A stretch of 64,000 nt of DNA from Rhizobium oryzihabitans (GTDB lineage Bacteria > Pseudomonadota > Alphaproteobacteria > Rhizobiales > Rhizobiaceae): the NCBI RefSeq assembly GCF_010669145.1, contig NZ_CP048639.1:1-64000 (forward strand). The letters are read 5' to 3'. Position numbers and translations under genes: made by a program. Positions 18,384-27,139 of this stretch are shown here, one piece after another. Within the stretch, counting starts at the first letter, position 1, and every line of letters begins with the position of its first letter. The notes under the pieces were generated by a model. The model worked only from the letters and a program-made list of their open reading frames with translations, did no database searches and was not told where the DNA came from.

Positions 18384-20993
18384 ATGGCGAAGCGCACGAG
18401 AGAGTTTGAAGGCGTCGAGCATACAGACGTTGTTCGCTTATCCTCCCGGCGCGAAAGGAGGAAAAGCCTCACCGAATGGGTGAAGGATTGCCACAACGAT
18501 CCCGCTGACGTTCTCAAGCCCTATTTTGGCTTGGCTGTCATAGCTCTGCTCTTGTCTTGGGCACCATTCTGGCCGGAACTTCTGGCGATTGGCGCGGTAT
18601 TCCTCGCTCTGTCACAGGGGAGCTATGCCCGTAAGTTGTGGGATGCCCCTTACCGGGTTCCGATGGACCTCGGCAAAAAGGGCTTCAAAGACAAGTCTAC
18701 AGGCGACGTTGGCGCTGGCGTCATTTACCACGGAGTAGGCCGGGGGGCGTACTCTGGTCAGGAGGTGTGGTCTGCCGCGAAAGACATCCAGACCCACAGA
18801 ATGGTTCTTGGCGGCACCGGTTCCGGTAAGTCCGAAGAGATATTTGGACTTGTGTTCAATGCCCTTTGCCTGAACAGCGGTGCGATTATGGTTGACGGTA
18901 AGGCATCGGCCGATACCCTCAACTCACTGAAGAAAATCACCCGCCTTTTCGGTAGGGATGAGGACTTTCTCACCCTCAACTTCATGATGGGCGCGAAGGA
19001 TTTTTACGGCCATTCCGAAGTCAAGTTGACCAACACTTTCAACCCCTTTTCGATGGGGTCATCTGACCAGAAAAGCACGCTGATGGAAACATTCATTCCG
19101 CCAGCAGAAGGATCGAACAGCGTGTTCGCGCAGCGAGCTATGCAGCTCAACAAGGCGCTTCCCCGGCCTCTGACTTTCCTTCAAGAGCGGGGATATGTTG
19201 ACTACAATCCGCGACTGCTGACAGAGTTTTTCCAGCTTAATAACGTTGAAAACCTCGTATGGTTTGGCCGCTTCAGGGACAAGCACGGCCGCGTAGTCAG
19301 CCTGCCGGATGAAGGCAAGCATGAAGATTTTCTTCGGTTGAAGCAGGCTTGCCAGAGCTTGGAGCAGGTTCTTCTCGATCTGCCGGGCTATAGCCAGGTC
19401 ATGCCGAAAGAGCCGCCTCCCATGATCGACGCCAACGATACGAAGATTGCGATGGCGCTCCTGTCTGGCGAAAACGAGGTCGAAGCGCTCTCCCGAGAAA
19501 TGATAGAAAGCTATCGAAAGCTCGCGGGAGGCACGGGCGGCGGCGATCAGAACCAAGCGAACGAAACTTCTCGTGCCGAGGTGTACCGACAGTGGGGTTA
19601 CATGACGATGAGCCTGTCGGAACCCGCTGCGATGCTGACCTATTCCTTCGGGCATGTGTTTAACGCGCAGGTCGGTGAAATCAACATGAGCGACGTTTTC
19701 CTGAACCGTCGCATAGTGTTTGTAATGATCCCCTCGCTCGAAAAAGCTCCACCAAGCACAGCGGCTCTTGGAAAGATCACGGTTGCGGCTGTGAAACAGG
19801 TTCTCGGCAACCTGCTCCATAAGCCGCTTGAGGGCGACCGCCGCAGTATTGTGGACGCATCACCTAGCAAATCGAACATGCCCTATCCGCTCATTTTCGA
19901 TGAGTACGGATATTATGTTGTCGAGGGATTTTCTGTCGCCGCTGCGCAAGCCCGCTCTTTTGGGGTTTCATGCACGTTCGGTATGCAGACGCCCGACTCT
20001 CTCGAAAAAGCCTCCCCGCAGGAAGCCCAAGAGACGCTTCAGAATACCACGTTGAGGCATATTGGCCGTTTCGTCGGGGGCGAAGACAGCAACACATTTA
20101 AGCTGATCCGGGGGTGGGGATCCAAAGTGATGACCCCTGTTTCGAGAGGGATGAAGGTTGATCAGCGCGCTGCCTTCAAGACCACCCGTTTGAGTGATGA
20201 GGTCAGTTACGAAGAAGAGGACGTGATCAAATATGCCGACATCGCAGGGCAGCAAGACGGCCAATTCCATTTGATCGTAGGCACGCAGACGCGGGAAGGT
20301 CGGATTCGACGTGGTGAGAGCCGGACGATCCGCTATACCGCTTTCTATACCGGTGGGGTCCCTGAAGTCACAGAATGGCGGCTAAACCATTTTGTGCCGG
20401 TAAAATCTCGTGATCCTGAATCGATAGAAGCAATTCGCAAGCGTGATCGCCAAGAGAAGATGCTTGAGGAGCTGAGCGCGGAAGGCATCAAAGAGTGGTC
20501 ATTTACGCAGGCTGATCCGACGAGGCGATATCTCGACCATAAGGATCGTGACGGCATTGCGGTTCTGCTCCGTGATATTCTTACGACGCTTTCAAGTGTG
20601 ATCCGCGATGAGCGGTTTAGAAGGAGCAAGCCAAAGGCTGATACGCCTATCGAGGTTGTGGCTGAAACCCTGAAAAATATGCTGGAAAGCGGCATCGTTT
20701 CGCAGGGGCAGCTCGATGCTGCAATTGTCGAAAGCCTCGCCGCGCTAGACAGCAGCAGCGGCGCTATCTCGGTAAACCGCGAGATCGACCAATTGGAGGA
20801 TGCGCTGAAGGCGCGCTACGCGGATAGCATTTCCAGCGCAGGGTTGTCGGCAACGGATAGCGAGCTGGCAATGGCGGCGTTTGGTGTCTTGATTGACCAG
20901 CCTTTGCGTGTGGCAAGGCGTACAGCTCTTCGCAACAATTCCATTCGAGCGGCGACTTTGAATACAGGGGCGCTTTTGGCTGCTGCTGAGTGA
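18384..20993 (+). CDS. dotL: DotL/TrbC-type coupling ATPase
   Basis: An 869-residue inner-membrane ATPase. It has two N-terminal membrane segments (residues about 47-78), then Walker A GGTGSGKS at residues 143-150 and a Walker B-like LIFDEYGYY (about nt 19891). DotL (IcmO; TrbC of IncI) is the type IV coupling protein that brings the relaxase-DNA complex or effector adaptors to the channel. Length and motif spacing fit. A long C-terminal tail (about residues 650-869) would bind adaptors in DotL. Last gene of its run: about 100 bp without a gene follow. Confidence 0.85.
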   Translation: MAKRTREFEGVEHTDVVRLSSRRERRKSLTEWVKDCHNDPADVLKPYFGLAVIALLLSWAPFWPELLAIGAVFLALSQGSYARKLWDAPYRVPMDLGKKGFKDKSTGDVGAGVIYHGVGRGAYSGQEVWSAAKDIQTHRMVLGGTGSGKSEEIFGLVFNALCLNSGAIMVDGKASADTLNSLKKITRLFGRDEDFLTLNFMMGAKDFYGHSEVKLTNTFNPFSMGSSDQKSTLMETFIPPAEGSNSVFAQRAMQLNKALPRPLTFLQERGYVDYNPRLLTEFFQLNNVENLVWFGRFRDKHGRVVSLPDEGKHEDFLRLKQACQSLEQVLLDLPGYSQVMPKEPPPMIDANDTKIAMALLSGENEVEALSREMIESYRKLAGGTGGGDQNQANETSRAEVYRQWGYMTMSLSEPAAMLTYSFGHVFNAQVGEINMSDVFLNRRIVFVMIPSLEKAPPSTAALGKITVAAVKQVLGNLLHKPLEGDRRSIVDASPSKSNMPYPLIFDEYGYYVVEGFSVAAAQARSFGVSCTFGMQTPDSLEKASPQEAQETLQNTTLRHIGRFVGGEDSNTFKLIRGWGSKVMTPVSRGMKVDQRAAFKTTRLSDEVSYEEEDVIKYADIAGQQDGQFHLIVGTQTREGRIRRGESRTIRYTAFYTGGVPEVTEWRLNHFVPVKSRDPESIEAIRKRDRQEKMLEELSAEGIKEWSFTQADPTRRYLDHKDRDGIAVLLRDILTTLSSVIRDERFRRSKPKADTPIEVVAETLKNMLESGIVSQGQLDAAIVESLAALDSSSGAISVNREIDQLEDALKARYADSISSAGLSATDSELAMAAFGVLIDQPLRVARRTALRNNSIRAATLNTGALLAAAE

Positions 20994-21040
20994 GGACTTT
21001 AACTCGTGAGCGACCTAAAATCCTTGATATGATTGGGGAT

Positions 21041-21069
21041 TTGACATATATTTAGAAACGGAAATTAAT
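21041..21069 (+). promoter_or_regulatory. Candidate promoter for the 21095 gene
   Basis: TTGACA at 21041-21046 and ATTAAT at 21064-21069 have a 17-bp spacer. This places transcription start near 21076, just ahead of the Shine-Dalgarno AGGAGGT at 21085 and the GTG at 21095. Confidence 0.4.
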
Positions 21070-21094
21070 GTCGAATTTTTTGCAGGAGGTTAAG

Positions 21095-21370
21095 GTGTTG
21101 GAATTCTTCGGAAAAAAACCAAAGCCCCAGATGCGTGCTGCGGATGTTCGCGACCTCTATAATGCAAGCCTCTTTAATGGCCTGACGCTTGTAGAAGGAA
21201 ATGCAACGGCAGAAGGTACGTTGACGAACCTCCTGATCCAAGGCGAATGCGCAAGGCTTACTCTGGTCGATCTGCTGGAGGAAACCCGTGCTCTTCACGA
21301 GACGCAAAAGGCGCTTCTGGAAGAGATGAGAGCCGCCCGACTGGCGAATGACTCTCGGAACGCCGCATAA
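21095..21370 (+). CDS. Unknown small soluble protein
   Basis: GTG 21095 is chosen because AGGAGGT lies 4 bp before it; an in-frame ATG at 21068 has no such site and coincides with the promoter. The 91-residue product is helical and charged (MLEFFGKKPKPQMRAADVRD; ETRALHETQKALLEEMRAAR). It is a separate unit between the dotL operon and the lipoprotein gene and ends at a strong terminator. Function unknown. Confidence 0.55.
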   Translation: MLEFFGKKPKPQMRAADVRDLYNASLFNGLTLVEGNATAEGTLTNLLIQGECARLTLVDLLEETRALHETQKALLEEMRAARLANDSRNAA

Positions 21371-21399
21371 AATAATTCTGCAACTTGCGAGAGACGGAA

Positions 21400-21430
21400 G
21401 GCACCTGCCATATAGGCCGGTGCCTTTTTT
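21400..21430 (+). terminator. Rho-independent terminator
   Basis: GGCACC-T-GCC and GGC-C-GGTGCC form a 9-bp stem with one mismatch around ATATA, followed by TTTTTT at 21425-21430. It ends the small transcription unit beginning at 21095. Confidence 0.85.
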
Positions 21431-21462
21431 ATTTGGGGTGGAATCATTGGACAGGAGAGGAC

Positions 21463-21798
21463 ATGCAAATGAAACGAATAGCTATTTTGATTATTTGCGG
21501 ACTGCTTGCTGGCTGCGGAGATAAGGGGCCGAGTCACGCGGAAATTGAAGGAGCTGTGATGAGCCGCATGGCACAGCAGTATCAGGAGGCCGTACAAGCG
21601 TATGGTGCCGCCGCCGCCGAGTGGCATGTTATCCCGCCTCAGGCTGTGAAGATCGTTTCAATCGACAATATCCGGTCTCAGGATGACGCAACCTATCTTG
21701 CCGATGTGACCCTAGAGCGCGTCAAAACGGGCGCGAAGGATACTCGGGCCTTGAGTCTGCGGATGATCGAGGGCGCTTGGCGCGTCGTCAGCCAGTAG
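21463..21798 (+). CDS. Small lipoprotein of the T4SS region
   Basis: 111 residues from ATG 21463 with AGGAGAGG upstream. The N-terminus MQMKRIAILIICGLLAGCGD has a lipobox LAGC, so it is a membrane-anchored lipoprotein. The C-terminal half (VKIVSIDNIRSQDDATYLAD; SLRMIEGAWRVV) has the strand pattern of small NTF2-like lipoproteins that end in W-x-V. Dot/Icm systems use lipoproteins DotC and DotD in the outer-membrane core, but this one does not visibly match either. It begins the second T4SS block. Confidence 0.6.
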   Translation: MQMKRIAILIICGLLAGCGDKGPSHAEIEGAVMSRMAQQYQEAVQAYGAAAAEWHVIPPQAVKIVSIDNIRSQDDATYLADVTLERVKTGAKDTRALSLRMIEGAWRVVSQ

Positions 21799-21969
21799 GA
21801 CAGCGGCGCGAGGTCTCGTGAAGCGAGACACATTTACAACTGCCCGGAAATGTTTGATAGAAAAATTGATTCTAAAATCGTTGTCGTTTAAGGTGGCGAC
21901 GGTTGATTTGTAGATGGCTTTCGCTCGATGGCGAAAACCGGTTTATCGGGTTCTAACAACGGGATTGTC

Positions 21970-22929
21970 ATGGCTGAGACCACGTCATCGAAGGAAAGCG
22001 TTTCGGGAACGCAGAAGATTATCATTCAGGGAATTTGGGCTACGGCATTCGTTGGCGTAGCCTGCTTGGGGGTCTTTGTTTTACCGAAGCAGTTTGCGCC
22101 GCAGAGCGCACCGCCCATGATGAACGGCTACCAGCCTCAGCCGGGCCAATATCCGCAGCAATCGCAGGGCCAGTATCCGCAGTTTCCGGGGCAGCAGCCG
22201 GGCTTCTATCCGCAGCCGGGTCAGTATCCACAGCAACCTCAGTATCAGGCGCAACAATTCCCGTTGCAGCAGCCTTACCAGCCTCCGCAGGTCCAATACC
22301 AGCAGCAGCCGGTACAGCAGCAACCGGTGCAGCAAACTCAGCAGACGCAGCAGGCTCAGCCGAACGCCATCGCATCGGCGCAACCCATTACCCGGCAAGG
22401 GGTCGATTCCGGGTATGAAATTGCCGACCTGAATGTAGCAAACCAATTGCTGACCGGCCTAGCCTCACTGGCGAGCATTTCCGACACGCCTGCCGGTCAG
22501 CAGGCGAGCGAGAAGAACACCATTGTCATGTTCTTCGATCCTCGGTGCCCGTATTGCCAAGCAGCTCATAAGGCGTTGTCAGGCAAGTACCCGATCCGTT
22601 TTGTGCCGGTGAGCGTGCTCGGCGATCAGGCCACACAGCTTGATGCGTTGCCGGGCATTCGGGGTGTCCTGAAACAACAGGATAAGGTCAAGGCGCTTCA
22701 CAATCTGATGGCACAGCAGACGCAAGGTCTCGACATGTCGCCGGATGCCAACCTCGACAAAGAGGTCAACCAGAACTTCGAGGTTTGGCTGACGCTGGCG
22801 GCAAATCTGCCTGATCGTGCTCCAGCAGTACCGCTTTTCGTGGTGCCGAAAGCTTCTGGCAAAGTCGCCGTTCTCAAGGGGTGGGACAATTCCATGATGC
22901 CGGTTGTCGATGCTCTCCTGAAGGAATGA
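21970..22929 (+). CDS. Membrane-anchored thioredoxin-fold protein with CPYC
   Basis: From ATG 21970 the protein is 319 residues (ATG 21928 would add 14). One membrane segment (IIIQGIWATAFVGVACLGVF) is followed by a Gln/Pro-rich linker (about 22125-22370, repeats of QPGQYPQQ and QQPVQQ). The thioredoxin-like domain has MFFDPRCPYCQAAHKAL with the CPYC redox site and a cis-Pro region APAVPLFVV. It is a DsbC/DsbG-like disulfide enzyme facing the periplasm. IncI plasmids carry an analogous TrbB protein. It likely folds the Cys-containing exported proteins of this system. Confidence 0.75.
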   Translation: MAETTSSKESVSGTQKIIIQGIWATAFVGVACLGVFVLPKQFAPQSAPPMMNGYQPQPGQYPQQSQGQYPQFPGQQPGFYPQPGQYPQQPQYQAQQFPLQQPYQPPQVQYQQQPVQQQPVQQTQQTQQAQPNAIASAQPITRQGVDSGYEIADLNVANQLLTGLASLASISDTPAGQQASEKNTIVMFFDPRCPYCQAAHKALSGKYPIRFVPVSVLGDQATQLDALPGIRGVLKQQDKVKALHNLMAQQTQGLDMSPDANLDKEVNQNFEVWLTLAANLPDRAPAVPLFVVPKASGKVAVLKGWDNSMMPVVDALLKE

Positions 22930-22938
22930 GGGTCGCCA

Positions 22939-23220
22939 ATGGGGCTTTTCGATAAGAAGAAGAAATTCAGTGAGGTAAGGGTGCCAAAGTTCGCTTTGGC
23001 TACTCTTCCCGATCCGGTCGCGCCTTCTATCGCGCGTGAACAGATTATCGCCAAGCAGCAACAGCTTACGATCTTATGGACGGCGCTGATCGTGGGGACG
23101 CTCGCAGTGCTGTTATTCGGATATGTTTTACAGGCAAATGCGGTGACTGAACCTTACGTCGCCGATGGCGGGGTTTTTGGTTGCCCGGTGCCGATTTTGC
23201 AGGGGAATACGGCGCGGTGA
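22939..23220 (+). CDS. Small single-pass T4SS protein
   Basis: 93 residues, basic start (MGLFDKKKKFSEVRVPKFAL) and one membrane segment (LTILWTALIVGTLAVLLFGY). It ends in a short periplasmic tail with one Cys and overlaps the DotI start (GTGA). Legionella has a small DotI-related protein DotJ (IcmM) in the same position; the match here is only in size, topology and place. Confidence 0.5.
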   Translation: MGLFDKKKKFSEVRVPKFALATLPDPVAPSIAREQIIAKQQQLTILWTALIVGTLAVLLFGYVLQANAVTEPYVADGGVFGCPVPILQGNTAR

Positions 23221-23888
23221 AGTCGAAAGAGGCTATTTTAGAAGACAATGCAGCGATGGCCGCGATCTTGCGGAACATGCGCGTTTTCACGCTGCTTTTG
23301 GCAGTTGCCGTTGTTCTGATCTATGTTCATCTGGCGCAAATTCTTTATGCGCGGTTCGTAAAATTCCCGGCAACTGCCTTCTTGGGCACGACTGATGCTC
23401 AGTCAGTGTGTGCGCCTATCGGCCTTGATGAGCCGATGGTGGCAGACGCGACCGCTCGCGACTTTGCGGTAAACGCGATCCGCATGATCCAAACCTACGA
23501 TTGGACTTCTTGGCGCGACCAGATCAACAGCAGCACGTCGCTTTATATGACGCTTGAAGGCCGCAACAATTATCGTCTTTCGGTCAGCGAGTGGGGCATC
23601 ATCAAGGATGTCGTCGCGAAATATCAGAACGCTACCGCAACCCAACGCGGTCCCGCAGTGATATCGAGGCAAGGGCCAACTCGACAGCCGGACGGTACGT
23701 CTCGCTATGAGTGGGAAATCGTCGTCCCAATGACGCTGATCTACCGGAACTCGCAGGATCGTCGGTCGGAAAACCGTGATTTCTATGCAACGATCGTTCG
23801 TACTCACAAATCCCCTCTTAATCCAAAGGGTATTGCGATTGGTCGCCTTGTCTCGACGCAGCCAGTCGAAGAAGGGGGGCGTCCATGA
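23217..23888 (+). CDS. dotI: DotI/IcmL/TraM-like inner-membrane protein
   Basis: The GTG 23217 start overlaps the previous stop; product 223 residues. One membrane segment (VFTLLLAVAVVLIYVHLAQI) precedes a periplasmic domain of DotI type: LSVSEWGIIKDVVAKYQNAT, SRYEWEIVVPMTLIYRNS, then TIVRTHKSPLNPKGIAIGRL. DotI/IcmL (TraM in IncI) forms an inner-membrane ring related to VirB8. It overlaps the next gene by 4 bp. Confidence 0.8.
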   Translation: MKSKEAILEDNAAMAAILRNMRVFTLLLAVAVVLIYVHLAQILYARFVKFPATAFLGTTDAQSVCAPIGLDEPMVADATARDFAVNAIRMIQTYDWTSWRDQINSSTSLYMTLEGRNNYRLSVSEWGIIKDVVAKYQNATATQRGPAVISRQGPTRQPDGTSRYEWEIVVPMTLIYRNSQDRRSENRDFYATIVRTHKSPLNPKGIAIGRLVSTQPVEEGGRP

Positions 23889-24499
23889 AAGGTGTCGAGA
23901 TCTACCGCTTTGCGATTATAGGTCTTGGCGGTCTCTTTGGCCTTGGTGTCGTTGCGAGCTTCGCGATGACGGCCGACACCTATCTGATGAAACCTGTCAC
24001 GCAATTTGTCTGGCGTGAGCAGGGCACCGGCAGCTCGTGCAACGCGACGGTCCTGAAAGAAGCTGCGATCAGTCAAGCGAGGCTTATTGATTTCGCTTCT
24101 GATGCCGCAGTCGCGGTCAATTCATACGACTACTATAATCAGGCGACGATCATCGGTTCGGCTCTGAGGCAGTATTTCACGCCTTCTGGCCAAAACTCCT
24201 ATGTTCAGGAAGTGAACCGTACCGGCTCCCCTATCGCCTTTAGAGAGAACTTCGTTACGCAAACAGCTTACCGATCCGGCGTTCCGAACATCAAAGAGGT
24301 CGGCTTTTTGCAGGGACGCCGTTTTTGGCGAGTGGAAGTCCCTATCGTTCAATTTCAGCAGTCAAACGTGGACACGAGGCGGTCGGACATATTGCTGACG
24401 ATGCTGATTGTTGCGCTTCGGCCCTCCGAGGCCAACCCGAACGGGATCGGGATAGACAGCATCAGCGCCACACAGAATTTCAACAAGAACGAGTCTTGA
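23885..24499 (+). CDS. Second DotI/IcmL-like protein
   Basis: 204 residues with an N-terminal membrane segment (YRFAIIGLGGLFGLGVVASF) and a periplasmic domain of the same plan as the preceding DotI. It retains FWRVEVPIVQFQQSN and LLTMLIVALRPSEANPNGIG, aligned with the VVPMTLIYRNS and RTHKSPLNPKG blocks. Tandem DotI-type genes recall the DotI-DotJ pair of Legionella. ATGA coupling to dotH follows. Confidence 0.65.
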   Translation: MKGVEIYRFAIIGLGGLFGLGVVASFAMTADTYLMKPVTQFVWREQGTGSSCNATVLKEAAISQARLIDFASDAAVAVNSYDYYNQATIIGSALRQYFTPSGQNSYVQEVNRTGSPIAFRENFVTQTAYRSGVPNIKEVGFLQGRRFWRVEVPIVQFQQSNVDTRRSDILLTMLIVALRPSEANPNGIGIDSISATQNFNKNES

Positions 24500-25614
24500 T
24501 GGAGCAGGGCATGAAGATGAAGACCAAAGGGGTTCCGGTAGCGCTGCTACTCTCCGTCATGATGGGAGGCGCGGCTGTCGCGCAAGAACAGCAACAGCAG
24601 GACATCAATGCGCCGGTTGGTGAGCAAGGGATACCTCGGCAGGACCCCGGCCAGTATCAGCAGCAGCCAGGTACGCAGACCTATTCGCAGCAACCGAACC
24701 TTCCAGCCCGCGAACTCACGCGGGAAGAGTTGGACAAAATCAGGCAAGGGATGGTGGATCGGACCGAAGGCATGATCCTCAAGCCCAACGAGGTCGGCCG
24801 CATCAGGGACGCCACGCTAGGTTCTCAGAGTGCTGCTGTCCGGCCGACTTACTCGACCGATCCATACCCGAGCGCATTGCCTCGGGTTGTGAACGCCGCA
24901 AAGACACCAATGCAGACGCCTCCCACGGTGCGGATGGCCTTTGGTCTTACGACTCCTGTCACCTTCGTTGACAGCGATGGCTATCCGTGGCCGGTGGCGA
25001 ACGTAACGTATAACCCGCAGATGCTGGCGCAGGATGGGGCAGGATGCGGAAACGCTACAGGCGCTCAGGCGAGCGAAGCCGGTGAGCGGCCTACCACGAT
25101 CAACCTTACTCCCTGCTATTTCGAGGTGTTTGGCAACATCAACGTGGCGCTTGATAAGTGGCCATATCCCATCGTGTTGTTGACGCAATCCGGCTTCCGG
25201 CCGCAGGGCGGTCAGAAGGTGAGTATCGACATGCCTTTGACTGTCGTGATCGAGGGGCGGTCTCCGCTCGCTGAAAAAGTGAGGCCGGTTTCTCTGAAGG
25301 GGCGGAATGCGCCGAGCGGCAGGAATGTCGCCAGAAGGCCGGTGCCGCAGAGCGACTTGGCAACCTATATCATCGGTAGGATACCGGCCGGGGCAAGGTC
25401 AGTAGCCTTGGAGGGTGCGCCTGATCTACGTGGCTATACCACGCCTAACGGTGATCTGGTCGTCGTCGGTCATGTTGAAATGCTCACTCCGCAGTTCGCG
25501 CAAAAGGTCCCCACACCGGATGGGGAGACGGCCTATAGGTTCAATGGGCTACCTTATCGCGTGCTTTTCTCCGACAGATCGGGCGTGGAGCGCCCCGCAA
25601 CGGTTCGATACTAA
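24499..25614 (+). CDS. dotH: DotH/IcmK/TraN-like outer-membrane core protein
   Basis: ATG 24499 overlaps the previous stop (TGATGG). 371 residues with a signal peptide (MKMKTKGVPVALLLSVMMGG, AVA-Q) and a Gln/Pro-rich N-terminal linker. The family signature MAFGLTTPVTFVDSDGYPWP is at about 24933-24995. DotH (TraN) is the VirB9-like part of the Dot/Icm outer-membrane core complex. Gene order dotI, dotH, dotG is as in Legionella and IncI plasmids. Confidence 0.85.
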   Translation: MEQGMKMKTKGVPVALLLSVMMGGAAVAQEQQQQDINAPVGEQGIPRQDPGQYQQQPGTQTYSQQPNLPARELTREELDKIRQGMVDRTEGMILKPNEVGRIRDATLGSQSAAVRPTYSTDPYPSALPRVVNAAKTPMQTPPTVRMAFGLTTPVTFVDSDGYPWPVANVTYNPQMLAQDGAGCGNATGAQASEAGERPTTINLTPCYFEVFGNINVALDKWPYPIVLLTQSGFRPQGGQKVSIDMPLTVVIEGRSPLAEKVRPVSLKGRNAPSGRNVARRPVPQSDLATYIIGRIPAGARSVALEGAPDLRGYTTPNGDLVVVGHVEMLTPQFAQKVPTPDGETAYRFNGLPYRVLFSDRSGVERPATVRY

Positions 25615-25626
25615 GAGGGGTTGACC

Positions 25627-26799
25627 ATGAATAAGCTCGTTATTGGCGCAGCAGGGGCATTGGTCGTTGCTATCGGAGCCGGGGCCTTCATGCTTTCGGG
25701 GCAAACGGCACCTGACCGTGGCGCTGGCACAGCCAGCAATCTTCCGAATGGCCAAAATGTGCCGCGAAACGATCAAATGACGCCGGTTGATACAAACGAG
25801 GCCAACAGGCGCGCTACCGTCAACAATGAGGACGCGCAGCAAGCTCGCCAAGGCGGAAGGGATTATCAAGCTCCTACCGTGATTACCGGGGTAGGCCCGG
25901 CTGACAAGGGCGAAGAACCTGTTGTTCCGCCAGAGAAGAAGGCCGAGCCGGAAGAGCGCGTCATCAAGGAGACCACGGAAAGAACCGTCTATGTGACGCA
26001 GGTTCCGGTGCAGCAGCCCGTATCGGATCAGGCCGCTAGAGCAGCCATTCAGGCACAGATCGATGCGCTTGCTCGTGGTGGCAACGGGAATGGGGGGAAT
26101 GCGCCCCGCGTTCAGATGGCAACGCAAAAATACAAAGCACCGGAAGTCAAGGAAGAGAAACAGGCAGGGCCAGTAGCAAAGCCGCAGCCCAAAATGGTGA
26201 TGCTGGCCCGCACTGGCGATGTTATTTTCGCGCGTCTGGATCGGGCTTTCAATTCCGACGATCCGGGCGCTCCGATTATCGTGTCGCTCGATGACGTGAT
26301 CTACGACCCGGCTAGAGGCACGCGTAATGGGCCGTTGACGGGCATGCGCCTCGTGGGCCAGATCAGCTACTCCGACAATCAGGCGGCGATCTCCTTCAAT
26401 CAGATCGTCACCAACACAGGTGCTCAATTTCCGGTGACGGCAATTGCCGTGTCGGAAACGCAGGCCCGCACCGGAATTGCAGCAGACGTAGATAAACACA
26501 CGTTGCAGCGATACAGCGGGCTGTTTCTGTCTTCTATCCTGCAAGGCGTCGGTCAGGTCGGCCAGCAGCTCGTCCAGAATAACAGGACCGTTGCGGTTAG
26601 CGATGGTGTCATCGTATCTGGCCGGGAGCCTGTGAACTATGGACAGGCAGCTCTCGCCGCATTGCAGCCGCTTGGCCAGAACCTTTCACAAGCCGCAGCC
26701 AGCAATTTCAGCCGCCCCCCTACGATGTCGGCTCCGGCCGGGATGGGCTTGGGCGTCGTCTTCTTGGCGCCAGTGGTGATCCCGCAAGGGGTGCGATAA
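25627..26799 (+). CDS. dotG: DotG/IcmE/TraO-like VirB10-type channel protein
   Basis: 390 residues from ATG 25627. An N-terminal membrane segment (LVIGAAGALVVAIGAGAFML) precedes a long Pro/Glu/Gln-rich linker. The conserved C-terminal domain runs from TGDVIFARLDRAFNSDDPGA through SGLFLSSILQGVGQVGQQLV to GLGVVFLAPVVIPQGVR. The domain is the VirB10-like end of DotG/TraO that spans to the outer membrane. The protein is much shorter than Legionella DotG (over 1000 residues), which has a large repeat region that is absent here. Confidence 0.85.
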   Translation: MNKLVIGAAGALVVAIGAGAFMLSGQTAPDRGAGTASNLPNGQNVPRNDQMTPVDTNEANRRATVNNEDAQQARQGGRDYQAPTVITGVGPADKGEEPVVPPEKKAEPEERVIKETTERTVYVTQVPVQQPVSDQAARAAIQAQIDALARGGNGNGGNAPRVQMATQKYKAPEVKEEKQAGPVAKPQPKMVMLARTGDVIFARLDRAFNSDDPGAPIIVSLDDVIYDPARGTRNGPLTGMRLVGQISYSDNQAAISFNQIVTNTGAQFPVTAIAVSETQARTGIAADVDKHTLQRYSGLFLSSILQGVGQVGQQLVQNNRTVAVSDGVIVSGREPVNYGQAALAALQPLGQNLSQAAASNFSRPPTMSAPAGMGLGVVFLAPVVIPQGVR

Positions 26800-26817
26800 A
26801 CCCGTGGGAGGGCCGAG

Positions 26818-27096
26818 ATGAACCCAAATAACCAGAACCTAGAGACCATGGGGCAATCGTTTTATGAGTTTCTGGCATCAGCCGGAAACTTGATCCCCGT
26901 GATCTTTGCCCTTCTGAGCTTGGTCATTTGCCTGAAAACCGGCGTCAATATCTGGCTGATGGTTCAGAGCGAAAATGACGGTTTCACCGGCCACGGTGAG
27001 CAAACCGTGTACGGCCAAGTGATTGCCTTTGTCTTTGGTGCCCTGCTTGGGATTTCTGCTGTCGTCACCTACGCGCTTTCCAGCATGTGGGGATAG
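26818..27096 (+). CDS. Small IcmC/IcmD (TraQ/TraR)-like membrane protein
   Basis: 92 residues with GGGAGG before the start. Two membrane segments: LIPVIFALLSLVICLKTGVN and VIAFVFGALLGISAVVTYAL. Small two-pass proteins directly after dotG are IcmC/DotE and IcmD/DotP in Legionella and TraQ/TraR in IncI. Topology and place support the family; which one is not clear. Confidence 0.6.
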   Translation: MNPNNQNLETMGQSFYEFLASAGNLIPVIFALLSLVICLKTGVNIWLMVQSENDGFTGHGEQTVYGQVIAFVFGALLGISAVVTYALSSMWG

Positions 27097-27139
27097 CCTT
27101 TCCGGCTATCGGTAACTTGTGCGTTTTGGAGGTCTGCCC

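Noticed and set aside
17690..18517. Minus-strand ORF of 275 codons opposite dotA/dotL
   Set aside because: His/Arg-rich composition typical of an antisense shadow of a GC-rich membrane-protein gene.
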